The notes under the pieces: generated by a model
Told to the model about the DNA's origin: nothing
The model's database searches: none
The model's input: only the letters and a program-made list of their open reading frames with translations
Translations under genes and position numbers: made by a program
Shown here: in pieces, positions 1 through 8,463 of the stretch
How the letters are laid out: the number at the start of each line of letters is the position of its first letter
Numbering within the stretch: the first letter of the stretch is position 1
Assembly: GCA_963663365.2 (NCBI GenBank)
Contig: CAXXIH010000002.1
Span: forward strand, 477,952-541,951
Direction: 5' to 3'
DNA from: G963663365 sp963663365
GTDB lineage: Bacteria > Hinthialibacterota > Hinthialibacteria > Hinthialibacterales > G963663365
DNA length: 64,000 bases

Positions 1-1191
1 GCCGCACCAGGATTGTATTCCGGGGAAATAACCGTAAGCGCAAAAGAAACTGAACCTTCAACGCTACCCATCAAACTTACCGTATGGGATTTTGCATTAC
101 CGGATGGGCCGACACATTCCAATCATTTCGGCCACTTCGGGTATATGACCCGGTATTCCAGTCTGAAGGACACACCGGAAAAATTACCAATCATCGAGGA
201 ACGTTACACCCAAATGATGGCGGATCACCGTTTGAATCCGCCTATGCCCGCAAATCTACGTCCAAAGACTTCAGATGACGGAAGCATCATTATTACTGAT
301 GATGTTCATAAACAGATCGCCAATTTTATGGAGCGATACCACGTGACGGACTTTGAAATACCGGGCGCTCCATTCCGCGATCCGTTAAACGCGGACAGAG
401 AAAAGGCCATCCGACATTTTCGCTCGTGGTATTCCTATCTTGAGAAAACCGGCTGGGCGGAACGGTCATATTTGTACATGCTGGACGAACCTAACGAACC
501 TGAGGCTTACGAACGTGTAAGACAAATGGCGAACCTGGTCCACGAGGCCGAACCACGAATGCGTTGCCTGGTCGTAGAACAGCCCTATACGCAAGATTCG
601 AGTTGGGGTGTTTTGGATGGCTCAGTAGATATTTGGTGTCCACTATTCGGATTCATTGACGAACCGAGTATCCAAAGAGTACATGCGAATGGCGATGATG
701 TATGGAGTTATACGGCTTTGATTCAACGGGCTCCGCCCTATCATCCCAGCTATGAAGATGTGAAAGAAGATAATCCGCCTTATTGGCAGATGGATTTTCC
801 GGTACTGAGTTATCGGATTGCGCCTTGGCTCAATCGGCGTTATGAGATTACCGGATTATTGTATTGGTCAACGGTTTGTTGGTCATATCCGGACCGAAAT
901 CCATGGGACGATCCCGGATTCCGAATTCGTTGGAATGGCGAAGGCCAGCTATTTTATCCGGGAGAAGAAGCGGGTGTTGAAGGCCCTATTTCTTGTATCC
1001 GTCTAAAAAACCTGCGTGATGGAATGGAAGATTACGAGTACTTTTCAATTCTTGAGAGGCTCGGCGGCCAGGCAACCGTAGAGAAAATCGTCCGAGAAGC
1101 TGTGCCTACATGCGGTGCGTGGAATCAAAATCCAGATGAAATTCTAAAACTACGGCAGCAACTTGCAGAGGCGATTGTCAGCCTAAAATGA
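1..1191 (+). CDS. DUF4091-type glycoside-hydrolase-like protein, 5' end outside window
   Basis: The reading frame is open from base 1, and the first residues (AAPGLYSGEITV) are mid-domain, so the gene starts upstream of the window; the TTG at 13 is not a convincing start. The opening part looks like the beta-sandwich repeat that precedes these catalytic domains (KLTVWDFALP). The middle has TIM-barrel-like text (YLYMLDEPNEPEAYERV). The C-terminal signature RLKNLRDGMEDYEYFSIL is characteristic of DUF4091, a domain found in large secreted proteins of polysaccharide-degrading bacteria. The substrate is unknown. It ends 22 bases before the convergent isochorismatase-type gene. Family assignment is from recognised motifs; an enzymatic role is inferred. 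Confidence 0.8.
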   Translation, partial: AAPGLYSGEITVSAKETEPSTLPIKLTVWDFALPDGPTHSNHFGHFGYMTRYSSLKDTPEKLPIIEERYTQMMADHRLNPPMPANLRPKTSDDGSIIITDDVHKQIANFMERYHVTDFEIPGAPFRDPLNADREKAIRHFRSWYSYLEKTGWAERSYLYMLDEPNEPEAYERVRQMANLVHEAEPRMRCLVVEQPYTQDSSWGVLDGSVDIWCPLFGFIDEPSIQRVHANGDDVWSYTALIQRAPPYHPSYEDVKEDNPPYWQMDFPVLSYRIAPWLNRRYEITGLLYWSTVCWSYPDRNPWDDPGFRIRWNGEGQLFYPGEEAGVEGPISCIRLKNLRDGMEDYEYFSILERLGGQATVEKIVREAVPTCGAWNQNPDEILKLRQQLAEAIVSLK

Positions 1192-1213
1192 GAGAACGAT
1201 TTCAAATCAAATC

Positions 1214-1963
1214 TCACGAATCTCCGCTGGGCAATCCCAGGATTGCGGTGAGGTCTGCAATTGTCTGCTCGGTATTCAGTATCTTTGCGTACCGGTCACG
1301 GACTGTTGTAATAGAGTAATCATGAAGCTCCTGTGTAACTGTCGTACACCCATCTTCAACCACAGTAACAAAAAATCCCATATCGCTTGCGGAACGGACA
1401 GTCGTTTCAACACACTCGTTTGTATAAACACCGGTTACAAATAGAGAGTCGATTTTTAGGTTATGGAGCACATATTCGATATTGGTGGATGTAAATACAC
1501 CACTTGCGGTTTTATTAATGATAATTTCATCGCCAACCGGTGCGACTTCTTCGAGAAATTCCGCTTCTTTCGAACCAGGTGACGCAAGCAATCCCAAGTT
1601 CTTATGTCCCGGGCTGCGGTCTCTACCGTCTTTGGTAAGTGCTTGGATGCGGCAATGGATAACTTCCAGCCCATGAGACCGGAAAAAATTCTGCAATTTT
1701 CTCACATTCGGCAAAACCTCATTCTTCAGTGTCGAAAAGTAATACTCTTGCGCCTCCAGTGGAACACCGGATAGCGCCGCATCTTCAAATACACCATACC
1801 CTTGGGCCGCATCTAAGTATTGCATATCGATACAAAGAAGGGCTACATGTCCCAGGCTCTCATGCCGTCGGCGGACAGGATTCTCGACAATTGATTTTCG
1901 GTATGATGGACGAAGCGGATCGACATTGATATATTCTTTTTTCAACGTTGATTCTATTTCCAT
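1214..1963 (-). CDS. Isochorismatase-family cysteine hydrolase
   Basis: A 249-residue cytosolic protein of the isochorismatase-like fold. The family's Asp-Lys-Cys triad is visible: D46 in LLCIDMQ, K151 in INKTASGVF, and C184 in GVYTNECVETTVR. Members hydrolyse amide, carbamoyl or vinyl-ether bonds (N-carbamoylsarcosine amidase, nicotinamidase, ureidoacrylate hydrolase, isochorismatase). The frame stays open to 2191, but that part overlaps the upstream gene out of frame. The ATG at 1963 has a purine-rich AAAGGCGG upstream and gives the normal family length. It lies 20 bases after the M20 amidohydrolase on the same strand, so the two are probably co-transcribed. That context favours a carbamoyl or ureide amidase over isochorismate chemistry; this is inference. 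Confidence 0.85.
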   Translation of the reverse strand: MEIESTLKKEYINVDPLRPSYRKSIVENPVRRRHESLGHVALLCIDMQYLDAAQGYGVFEDAALSGVPLEAQEYYFSTLKNEVLPNVRKLQNFFRSHGLEVIHCRIQALTKDGRDRSPGHKNLGLLASPGSKEAEFLEEVAPVGDEIIINKTASGVFTSTNIEYVLHNLKIDSLFVTGVYTNECVETTVRSASDMGFFVTVVEDGCTTVTQELHDYSITTVRDRYAKILNTEQTIADLTAILGLPSGDS

Positions 1964-1983
1964 AGTACTGCGTAACCGCCTTT

Positions 1984-3219
1984 CTAAAACGCCATTTCCA
2001 ACAAAGTATTTAAGGCCAAATTCGCACCCATTTCGATATCTTCCAGATATGTCCACTCGGCAGGAGAGTGGCTGCATCCTTCTTTGCTTGGAACGAATAT
2101 CATTCCAACACGCGTTAAGTTCGCCATAATCTGCGCATCGTGAGCGGCGCCACTCGGCATGATATGCGGTTTGATACGTAAGGCTCCACATACTGCCTGC
2201 AAATGATCTAAAATCTTCTTATCACAACTTTTGGGTTCGACTTCACTTATGATGTCAAATTCGAACATCAAACGCCGACGCCGCGCAATTGCCGATAACA
2301 CACGGCGAAATGCATCGGCCAACTGATCGAGAATATCCTGACTCGTATCGCGGACGTCTAACGAAAATTCAACTCTTCCCGGGACGGTATTGGCCGCCCC
2401 CGGGAAGAGTTCGACTTTTCCAATTGTTGCAACGCTATTATCGGAGCCGTATTCCTCTAGAACCCTTGGGATTTCATTGGAGAATTCCGCCAATCCTCCA
2501 AAGGCGTCGCGTCTCATATTCATCAATGTCGTACCCGCATGATCCGCGTGACCTATCAAACGCACAGACCATTTAAACAATCCGGTTATGTTATCAACCA
2601 ACCCAACAGATATTCCGAGATGATCCAAAACAGGCCCTTGCTCGATATGCAGTTCTAAATAGGAATGGACGCTCTCCGCTGTCCGGCGGGCTTTTAAGGC
2701 ATCGATAGCATGAAGTCCATGATGTTCCATGACATCGGCAATCTTATGTCCGTCCAAATCTGTGGCGGTGTGAATCAATTCGGGATTCAGTTCGCCGCAC
2801 AAGGCCTGCGACCCAAACAAACCACCGAAACGGCCTTCTTCATCGGTGAAGGAAACCATCTCCAGGGGATGTTTGGTTTCGATCTTCTCTTCCCGAATCC
2901 TGCTGAGACATTCCAGGGCAACCAGCACCCCCAGGCTTCCATCTAAATGCCCGGCTCCCGGTACGGTATCGATATGAGAGCCGATCATGACAACAGGCTT
3001 TTTGTCATCCGCATTAACCCGGCCAAAAAGGTTCGCAGCGCCATCTTGATAGAAATCTAACCCGGCGTCTTCAATTTTCTGTTTGAGCCAACAGCGGGCT
3101 TCCATATCGGCATCCGTAAAGGCCATACGGTAAATGCCCTGGTCTTCATGGCGGCCAATTGAGGATAGGACTTCGATATTCGTTTGAAGGCGCTCCATGT
3201 TGATTTGAAGCGTTTTCAT
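1984..3219 (-). CDS. M20-family N-carbamoyl-amino-acid hydrolase / allantoate amidohydrolase
   Basis: A 411-residue zinc-dependent amidohydrolase of the hydantoinase/carbamoylase branch of peptidase family M20. Metal-site motifs appear in order: GSHIDTVP (H82) and HLDGSLGV (D93), FTDEEGRFG (E127/E128), ELHIEQGP (H191), and a C-terminal CSHSPAEWT. The lid-domain GHADHAGTT and the SGAAHDA motif are also present. Relatives split N-carbamoyl groups from amino acids or open allantoate; the exact substrate cannot be read here. The ATG at 3219 follows AAGGGAA with good spacing. No signal peptide, so cytosolic. It is the first gene of a two-gene unit with the isochorismatase-type hydrolase, and a sigma70-like promoter lies just upstream. 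Confidence 0.88.
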   Translation of the reverse strand: MKTLQINMERLQTNIEVLSSIGRHEDQGIYRMAFTDADMEARCWLKQKIEDAGLDFYQDGAANLFGRVNADDKKPVVMIGSHIDTVPGAGHLDGSLGVLVALECLSRIREEKIETKHPLEMVSFTDEEGRFGGLFGSQALCGELNPELIHTATDLDGHKIADVMEHHGLHAIDALKARRTAESVHSYLELHIEQGPVLDHLGISVGLVDNITGLFKWSVRLIGHADHAGTTLMNMRRDAFGGLAEFSNEIPRVLEEYGSDNSVATIGKVELFPGAANTVPGRVEFSLDVRDTSQDILDQLADAFRRVLSAIARRRRLMFEFDIISEVEPKSCDKKILDHLQAVCGALRIKPHIMPSGAAHDAQIMANLTRVGMIFVPSKEGCSHSPAEWTYLEDIEMGANLALNTLLEMAF

Positions 3220-3271
3220 GGGGAAATTCCCTTATTTTTCATATATTTCGCTGTAGATCGATCAAATTATC

Positions 3272-3299
3272 AGTATAAGGATTCTTAAAGCCGGTTCAA
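3272..3299 (-). promoter_or_regulatory. Candidate sigma70-type promoter for the M20/isochorismatase operon
   Basis: On the minus strand, TTGAAC (3299-3294) is followed after 16 bases by TATACT (3277-3272). These match the -35 consensus at the first four positions and the -10 consensus at five of six. Transcription would begin near 3265, about 45 bases before the start codon at 3219. Confidence 0.45.
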
Positions 3300-3323
3300 C
3301 GATGGCTCATGATCATAGCAATG

Positions 3324-3339
3324 CATGTTTTTAAACATG
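3324..3339. promoter_or_regulatory. 16-base dyad, candidate operator
   Basis: CATGTTT-TT-AAACATG: two perfect 7-base arms around TT, lying between divergent genes and just upstream of the minus-strand -35 box at 3294-3299. Its symmetry and position fit a dimeric repressor or activator site. No cognate regulator is identifiable in the window, and AT-rich dyads also occur by chance. Confidence 0.3.
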
Positions 3340-3534
3340 ATATGGATATTTCAGGCAGCAGGTGTATATTTTTCAACGTCAAAGTGAATATTACACATCC
3401 GACAAACTGAATACTATAAATGGCTTTGTTGCGACATCTCGAATATACTGGTTCAGACACGGTGCATGGCATAAGTCCATGGCGCTGGACACGGACGGAA
3501 AGTCTCTTTGTGCAGGACGAAAGGATCAACGAGA

Positions 3535-4734
3535 ATGAAATCCAACTCACGGCGATCATTCCTAAAAGAAACCCTTGCCGGCGCAGGCCTGATGGGCCTG
3601 AGTCAATTGGCTGTTGCTAATGAGAAACAAATTCAGGGCTTCGACGAAACCGAAACAACAACTCAGAAAAACAGAGAGTGGAAACCGGTTTCGGACCGGA
3701 AAATTCGTGTGGGTATTGTCGGTTATGGCGTCTGCCGTTTCGGAGCGGCGTTCGGTTTTCAAAATCATCCCAATGTCGAAGTTGTGGCCGTGAGCGATCT
3801 ATTCCCTGACCGATGTAGCGAGTTGGCAAAGGTGTGCAGGTGCAGTAAGACCTATCCATCACTTGAAGAACTTGTAAAAGACGACTCCATCGAGGCCGTC
3901 TTTGTGGCAACAGATGCTCCCAGCCATGCGAGGCATTGCATGGAGGTTCTCAAACACGGGAAACATGTGGCCAGTGCGGTTCCGGCCGTATTCAGTTCTC
4001 TTGAGGATGCCGACCGCTTATACGATGCGGTAAAGAAGTCCGGTTTGAAGTATATGTTGTTTGAAACAACCGCTTTTCGTAACGATTGCTATGCAATGCG
4101 TGAAGTCTATAAAGCCGGTGGTTTCGGAGAGATCATCTACACAGAGGGTGAATACTACCATTACTCTGAAGATCCTATTCCCTCCTACAAAGACTGGCGT
4201 GTTGGATTGCCGCCTCAATGGTATCCGACTCATTCCAATGGTTACGAGATGTGTGTTACGTGCGGAAGTTTTGTAGAAGTATCGTGCATGGCCATGCCAA
4301 GTATTAAAGAGCCGCTTATGCCTGCGAATAATGCTTACAAAAATCCTTTTGGAACAGAAGTCGCCCTATTCCGCACCAACCGTGGAAGTGTGTCACGTAT
4401 GGCTGTGAGTTGGGATACACCCGGCTTCCATGGCGAAGTTGGGCGCGTTCGCGGTCAAAAAGGTTCTATGACCGGCACCAAATACGACGGATTGGCCGAC
4501 ATCTCAAATGTGACGCTTGCCAAACCCCCATTGCCGCCTAATGTCGATGCCGGGGGACACGGAGGTTCACATGGTTATCTATGCGAAGAGTTTGTCACGG
4601 CAATCTTGGAAGACCGCAATCCGTTCGTGGATATCTCTATGGCGCTCAACTTAACCGTATCCGGAATTGTCGCGCATGAATCGGCGTTAAAGGATGGTGA
4701 ATTGCTGAAGATTCCGCAATATGCACCACTCTAA
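3535..4734 (+). CDS. Tat-exported Gfo/Idh/MocA-family protein lacking the EKP motif
   Basis: A 399-residue protein with a twin-arginine leader (SRRSFLKETLAGAG) followed by a Rossmann NAD(P)-binding fold (IRVGIVGYGVCRFG, glycines near residues 60-65) and the usual C-terminal alpha/beta domain. The family normally oxidises or isomerises sugars with NAD(P). Here the conserved E-K-P, whose lysine is catalytic in characterised members, reads A-V-P (residues 148-150, in HVASAVPAVFSS). It may therefore have altered chemistry. The ATG at 3535 was chosen because AAGGA precedes it by about 9 bases and it gives a proper Tat n-region; a longer in-frame extension to 3508 is unlikely. It ends 41 bases from the convergent DUF4914 gene. 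Confidence 0.85.
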   Translation: MKSNSRRSFLKETLAGAGLMGLSQLAVANEKQIQGFDETETTTQKNREWKPVSDRKIRVGIVGYGVCRFGAAFGFQNHPNVEVVAVSDLFPDRCSELAKVCRCSKTYPSLEELVKDDSIEAVFVATDAPSHARHCMEVLKHGKHVASAVPAVFSSLEDADRLYDAVKKSGLKYMLFETTAFRNDCYAMREVYKAGGFGEIIYTEGEYYHYSEDPIPSYKDWRVGLPPQWYPTHSNGYEMCVTCGSFVEVSCMAMPSIKEPLMPANNAYKNPFGTEVALFRTNRGSVSRMAVSWDTPGFHGEVGRVRGQKGSMTGTKYDGLADISNVTLAKPPLPPNVDAGGHGGSHGYLCEEFVTAILEDRNPFVDISMALNLTVSGIVAHESALKDGELLKIPQYAPL

Positions 4735-4775
4735 GGAGATGCAATCCCCATTCAGCGTCTCTTTGGACCTGTGCA

Positions 4776-6656
4776 TCAATTCATATCTTCGAGGATGGTT
4801 TCATAATCGGAAACAGAACCATCATTTAGGCAGCATTCAATAATCTTCCGGCCTGTTTCCGATAAATCGTCTTCCAAGAACTGAGATAATTGCTCGTGGA
4901 AGAACTTTCTCAAAATTTCTGCGCCTTTGTCATAACCATCATCGCCGATTTCCGGCTGCGTGTTGACCTCCAAGAACCAATGAGAAACACGGACTCCCTC
5001 AATACGCATGGATCGTAATGCGTATCCAAGCAGCGGACATCTCGCAGGGATAAGCTGATCGTCTTTGAATTTGGCACTGCCTCGTCTTGCCAGATAATCA
5101 CGAGCCAGCCATTGCGGCATAAAGCTCGTTTCCCAGGCTCCGACATGTTGATTCGGAACAAGAATATAACGCGTACGCGGCGTCGCCAGAATTTGCTCCA
5201 GCAAAAGATTCGCTTGCCGTACCATGCTTCCCGTAGCAAAGGGCCAATAGCTCCCTACACCTTCGCTGCTTAGCTGGTCCGATTCCATAATGCTTGGATT
5301 CGCGTATCCGCGGGGAGCAACCAGACGCCATAACCAAGCCAAAGAAGGAGGCAATACATGCAACAGGCCGAGAATGCCATAACTTGGATTCTCCCGAGTG
5401 CATGGCGGTGTGCGTATGCCGAAACTCCGAATATCCACGCTGACCGGTTCATTCACGACATTCGGAACAACCGAACGCGGAATAATAACTCTCGGATTCG
5501 GACAAGGAACTCCCGGTTTATCTTCCACATGCTCCCAGATCAAAGCCCGGCTGCCAGGCACAGCATCGATATTAATAAAAACGAGAGGTTTGGGAGGTGC
5601 AATCGTCAGCTTTTCCAAATTAGAGTCTGTTCCGTACGACGTAATATGATTTACACGTACAAACCATCCTTTTTCGGCATCCGCAACCCAAAGTTTTTCG
5701 TTATCTTGTTGAATATCCGGATGGCAAAGCGCCATATCATCGCAGACGGGATACAGATCGCATGTACGGGGGATTTCTACATAGCGTTTTTCGCCCGTAA
5801 CCAAATTCCGCCCCTTTAGTAATTCACCATCAGGCATACGGTGCGGTTGTTCAAGCATTTCACTTTTGCCTCCGCCACTCGCCCCCTCGTGCATAATCGT
5901 CACAACGTTGTCATAAGGGGTTACAACCTGCACAACCGAACAATGAGCTGTAACCCATCCCTCTTCCTCACCAAGATGGATTAGCGCACCATAGACGCCT
6001 TTTTTGGCACTGGGCCCGGGATATAAATTGTAAGAATAAATCTCATGCATCTCGTCGAGCCGGTTATGGACAACAACCTGTTTGCCATCAAAAAACGTGT
6101 GCCGAAACGGAGGTGCAACATAAATAACGACATTCGGAGAAAAGTCTTCTGTCACCTCTTCAAAGGGTAGAATCCCTTGAAGCAAGGCCAGCGATAATGG
6201 GAAAAAGGCGGCATTTACGGGCGCGACAGCTAAGGCGTTTTCACCCATACCTTTTTGCCCTGTGCGAAAAGCGAAAATTGCCAGTTCTTGTTTTCCAAGC
6301 CACTCTAATGTCTGCTGACGCAAGCTGGCAAACGGTTGCCCGAATCGATCCTGAAAACGCGGCTTATCTGAGGGTTGATCATCGGCAATAGCCATGGTAT
6401 CCGGATCGCGGCGGCGCATGTAAGGCTCAATATAATTGACAACAATACCATTGCGTGCACGCGCGACAGTCGCTTCAACAATCCGCTTTCCATCGGGCAA
6501 ATCATACGCTACTTCAAGGTAATCGCGTGCAGGATCACCACAGGCCAATTCGAATAAATCTTCGGCACTTCCGGCCGTGTAAACACGCGGCGATGTGTTA
6601 AGAATTTTCTTTAATTCCTCAGGAGGATTGAAAATTTCCCACGATTTTGCTGCCAT
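4776..6656 (-). CDS. DUF4914-family P-loop protein (PEP-carboxykinase-like)
   Basis: A 626-residue cytosolic protein, about the length I recall for DUF4914, a family of unknown function. A nucleotide-binding P-loop is clear: HEGASGGGKSEML at residues 256-268, with K264 and S265 as the expected phosphate ligands. Its layout in a beta-rich domain resembles phosphoenolpyruvate carboxykinase and HPr-kinase P-loops. Other distinctive text includes FINIDAVPGSRALIWEH and a C-terminal VSHWFLEVNTQPEIGDDGYDKG. The start at 6656 follows AAAGGGAG with good spacing. It appears monocistronic between convergent and co-directional oxidoreductase genes. ATP or GTP binding is a fair inference; the reaction is unknown. 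The DUF assignment is from memory of the motif. Confidence 0.75.
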   Translation of the reverse strand: MAAKSWEIFNPPEELKKILNTSPRVYTAGSAEDLFELACGDPARDYLEVAYDLPDGKRIVEATVARARNGIVVNYIEPYMRRRDPDTMAIADDQPSDKPRFQDRFGQPFASLRQQTLEWLGKQELAIFAFRTGQKGMGENALAVAPVNAAFFPLSLALLQGILPFEEVTEDFSPNVVIYVAPPFRHTFFDGKQVVVHNRLDEMHEIYSYNLYPGPSAKKGVYGALIHLGEEEGWVTAHCSVVQVVTPYDNVVTIMHEGASGGGKSEMLEQPHRMPDGELLKGRNLVTGEKRYVEIPRTCDLYPVCDDMALCHPDIQQDNEKLWVADAEKGWFVRVNHITSYGTDSNLEKLTIAPPKPLVFINIDAVPGSRALIWEHVEDKPGVPCPNPRVIIPRSVVPNVVNEPVSVDIRSFGIRTPPCTRENPSYGILGLLHVLPPSLAWLWRLVAPRGYANPSIMESDQLSSEGVGSYWPFATGSMVRQANLLLEQILATPRTRYILVPNQHVGAWETSFMPQWLARDYLARRGSAKFKDDQLIPARCPLLGYALRSMRIEGVRVSHWFLEVNTQPEIGDDGYDKGAEILRKFFHEQLSQFLEDDLSETGRKIIECCLNDGSVSDYETILEDMN

Positions 6657-7020
6657 TCTCTCGACTCCCTTTGAACAATCTTATGTTGCGCTCTGCCTTT
6701 CGGCCTGTCAAGCAAAAACACCGAACAGGTGGCCGCACTAACACTCGCAGATGTAGAAAACACCAGATGTAAAAAACACATTGCCTATCAAGACTTCACA
6801 ATATCGCTGCCGAAAGGAAGATAGAATATTCCACGCGTACTATCCTAACTGAGATGCAAATTAGCAAGACTGCTTGGGGTGCAAAGACCAATCAGAGTTT
6901 TTGCAGATGCGAGTCCCGCTTTCGGTAGATTTTGTCATTTTCAAGATTTGGGACAGAATCACGCATTTAATTGTTTCAAGGAACCGCTTGGTGCCCCAAA
7001 TAAGGGCGTCATGTGGAATT
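6657..7020. other. Intergenic region, 364 bases, no gene seen
   Basis: It lies upstream of the DUF4914 gene and downstream of the next minus-strand oxidoreductase. Open frames here lack ribosome sites and recognisable protein text. A weak 4-base GCCC/GGGC hairpin near 6990-7010 could form after the oxidoreductase, but has no clear T-run. Confidence 0.4.
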
Positions 7021-8304
7021 TCAGTCCGCCGTCCATGCCTCGGTTGGATCGTATTTCATGCCTCCGGTCACGGCTAATGGCCGGAGTTCCACCGGTCCGA
7101 ACTCCAATTTTTTAGGCAGATAGGATTCATCGGATGCAATCGCCTCATCCCAAGTCAATAAGGTTCCGTTATATTCGGCCATCCTGCCCAAAATTGCAGT
7201 CATCGTACTTTCTGCCATCTGCCGGGCGTCATTAATCGGATTTTGGTTGCGGATGCTTTCAACCAATTCGACAACTTCAGAAACAGCGCCATCTACCGGC
7301 TCACCCGGGTATTTCCACTCTTGGCCCCGTGCATTGACCGTGTTCTGTGCGTTTGAAGTCCCCTCCGAGCCAACAATAACTTCACCGACTTTGCCATACT
7401 GGCTTTTAATCTGTCGGCACATACTGGTCATTACCAGGTCCTCACCATAATCGAACTCAACCGTGTGATGGTCCCAGATATTACCGCCTTTTTTCCAGAC
7501 CTGGCCTCCATAACCGAAAGCCGTTTCCGGATGTTTTCCCACAACCCAATTGATCACATCGATATTATGAACATGCTGTTCAACAATATGATCTCCCGAA
7601 AGCCATAAATAGTGGAACCAATTCCGAAGTTGGTATTCCATATCCGACCACTGCGGACGCCTTTTGCTAAATCCCCGCGCGGCCGAACTGACCCAATAGG
7701 CACGAGCCGCAACGATCTTTCCAATAGCGCCTTCCTGTATCCGCCGAATTGTCTCCCGGTAATCTTCTTGATAGCGCCGTTGGGTTCCCCCCGCAATCGA
7801 AAGTCCACGCGCCTTGGCTTTTTCTCCGGCGGCAATCACTTCCCGTACGCCAGGCGCATCTACCGCCGCGGGTTTTTCCATAAATACATGCTTGTTCGCT
7901 TCAACGGCCGCTGAAAGCAACATTGGCCGGAAAACCGGCGGTGTTGTCAACATGACAATATCAACATCTGTCTCCATGAGCCTTTTGTGAGCATCCCATC
8001 CCACAAAACAACGATCGTCATCGACAACTGCGTCACAAGACTCTTTAAAAAAACTACGGGCTGCATCGATTCGATCCGGAAACAGATCGGCAAATCCTCC
8101 AAGCGTAACTCCCTGATTGGCTTGAAGGATTCGTTTTGTATCCCCTTTGCCGCGTCTTCCACAGCCTATTAGACCAACCTTCAGCGGCATTGCGGCGCGC
8201 GCTTCCTTGGAAGGCAGGATATTGAAAGCGGCTATGGTCGCACCTGTCAACGCGCTCGTCTTTACAAAATTCCTTCTCGAAACCGGTACTTGTGCTGAAG
8301 TCAT
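7021..8304 (-). CDS. Tat-exported Gfo/Idh/MocA-family oxidoreductase
   Basis: A 427-residue protein with a twin-arginine leader (SRRNFVKTSALTG, residues 9-21) and cleavage-like AAFNILPSKEARAA. The NAD(P)-binding Rossmann motif is VGLIGCGRRGKG (43-54). The catalytic-type EKP is intact at 143-145 (FMEKPAAVD). Histidines H239, H244 and H246 lie in GDHIVEQHVHNIDV, the usual substrate or metal pocket of this secreted subgroup. These enzymes use tightly held NAD(P) to oxidise or epimerise sugars in the periplasm; the specific sugar is not readable. The ATG at 8304 follows AAAGGAT. It stands alone, with about 160 AT-rich bases upstream. Confidence 0.9.
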   Translation of the reverse strand: MTSAQVPVSRRNFVKTSALTGATIAAFNILPSKEARAAMPLKVGLIGCGRRGKGDTKRILQANQGVTLGGFADLFPDRIDAARSFFKESCDAVVDDDRCFVGWDAHKRLMETDVDIVMLTTPPVFRPMLLSAAVEANKHVFMEKPAAVDAPGVREVIAAGEKAKARGLSIAGGTQRRYQEDYRETIRRIQEGAIGKIVAARAYWVSSAARGFSKRRPQWSDMEYQLRNWFHYLWLSGDHIVEQHVHNIDVINWVVGKHPETAFGYGGQVWKKGGNIWDHHTVEFDYGEDLVMTSMCRQIKSQYGKVGEVIVGSEGTSNAQNTVNARGQEWKYPGEPVDGAVSEVVELVESIRNQNPINDARQMAESTMTAILGRMAEYNGTLLTWDEAIASDESYLPKKLEFGPVELRPLAVTGGMKYDPTEAWTAD

Positions 8305-8463
8305 AACTATCCTTTCGACAAGAAGCCTATTATATATGCAACCATAAAGGTTATCACCACCACAATTCGAGTATAGGCTAAAAGTCCGTTATTGTGCGTT
8401 GTTATTCTCTAGAAATATAATTATAGATATGCACTTGTTTAAGATTGAGACAATCATCCCTTT

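Larger units (their letters stand above)
3220..3534. other. Divergent intergenic region, 315 bases
   Basis: It separates the minus-strand amidohydrolase operon from the plus-strand oxidoreductase. It holds the minus-strand promoter candidate (3272-3299) and a dyad (3324-3339). A weak plus-strand TATAAA-like box sits near 3414. I see no gene: frames on both strands lack a ribosome site and recognisable protein text. Confidence 0.5.

Noticed and set aside
4736..4761. Possible terminator GAGATGC/GCGTCTC between the Gfo/Idh/MocA and DUF4914 genes
   Set aside because: A seven-base stem with a G-T pair, a 12-base loop and only three T after it; too weak to list as a terminator.
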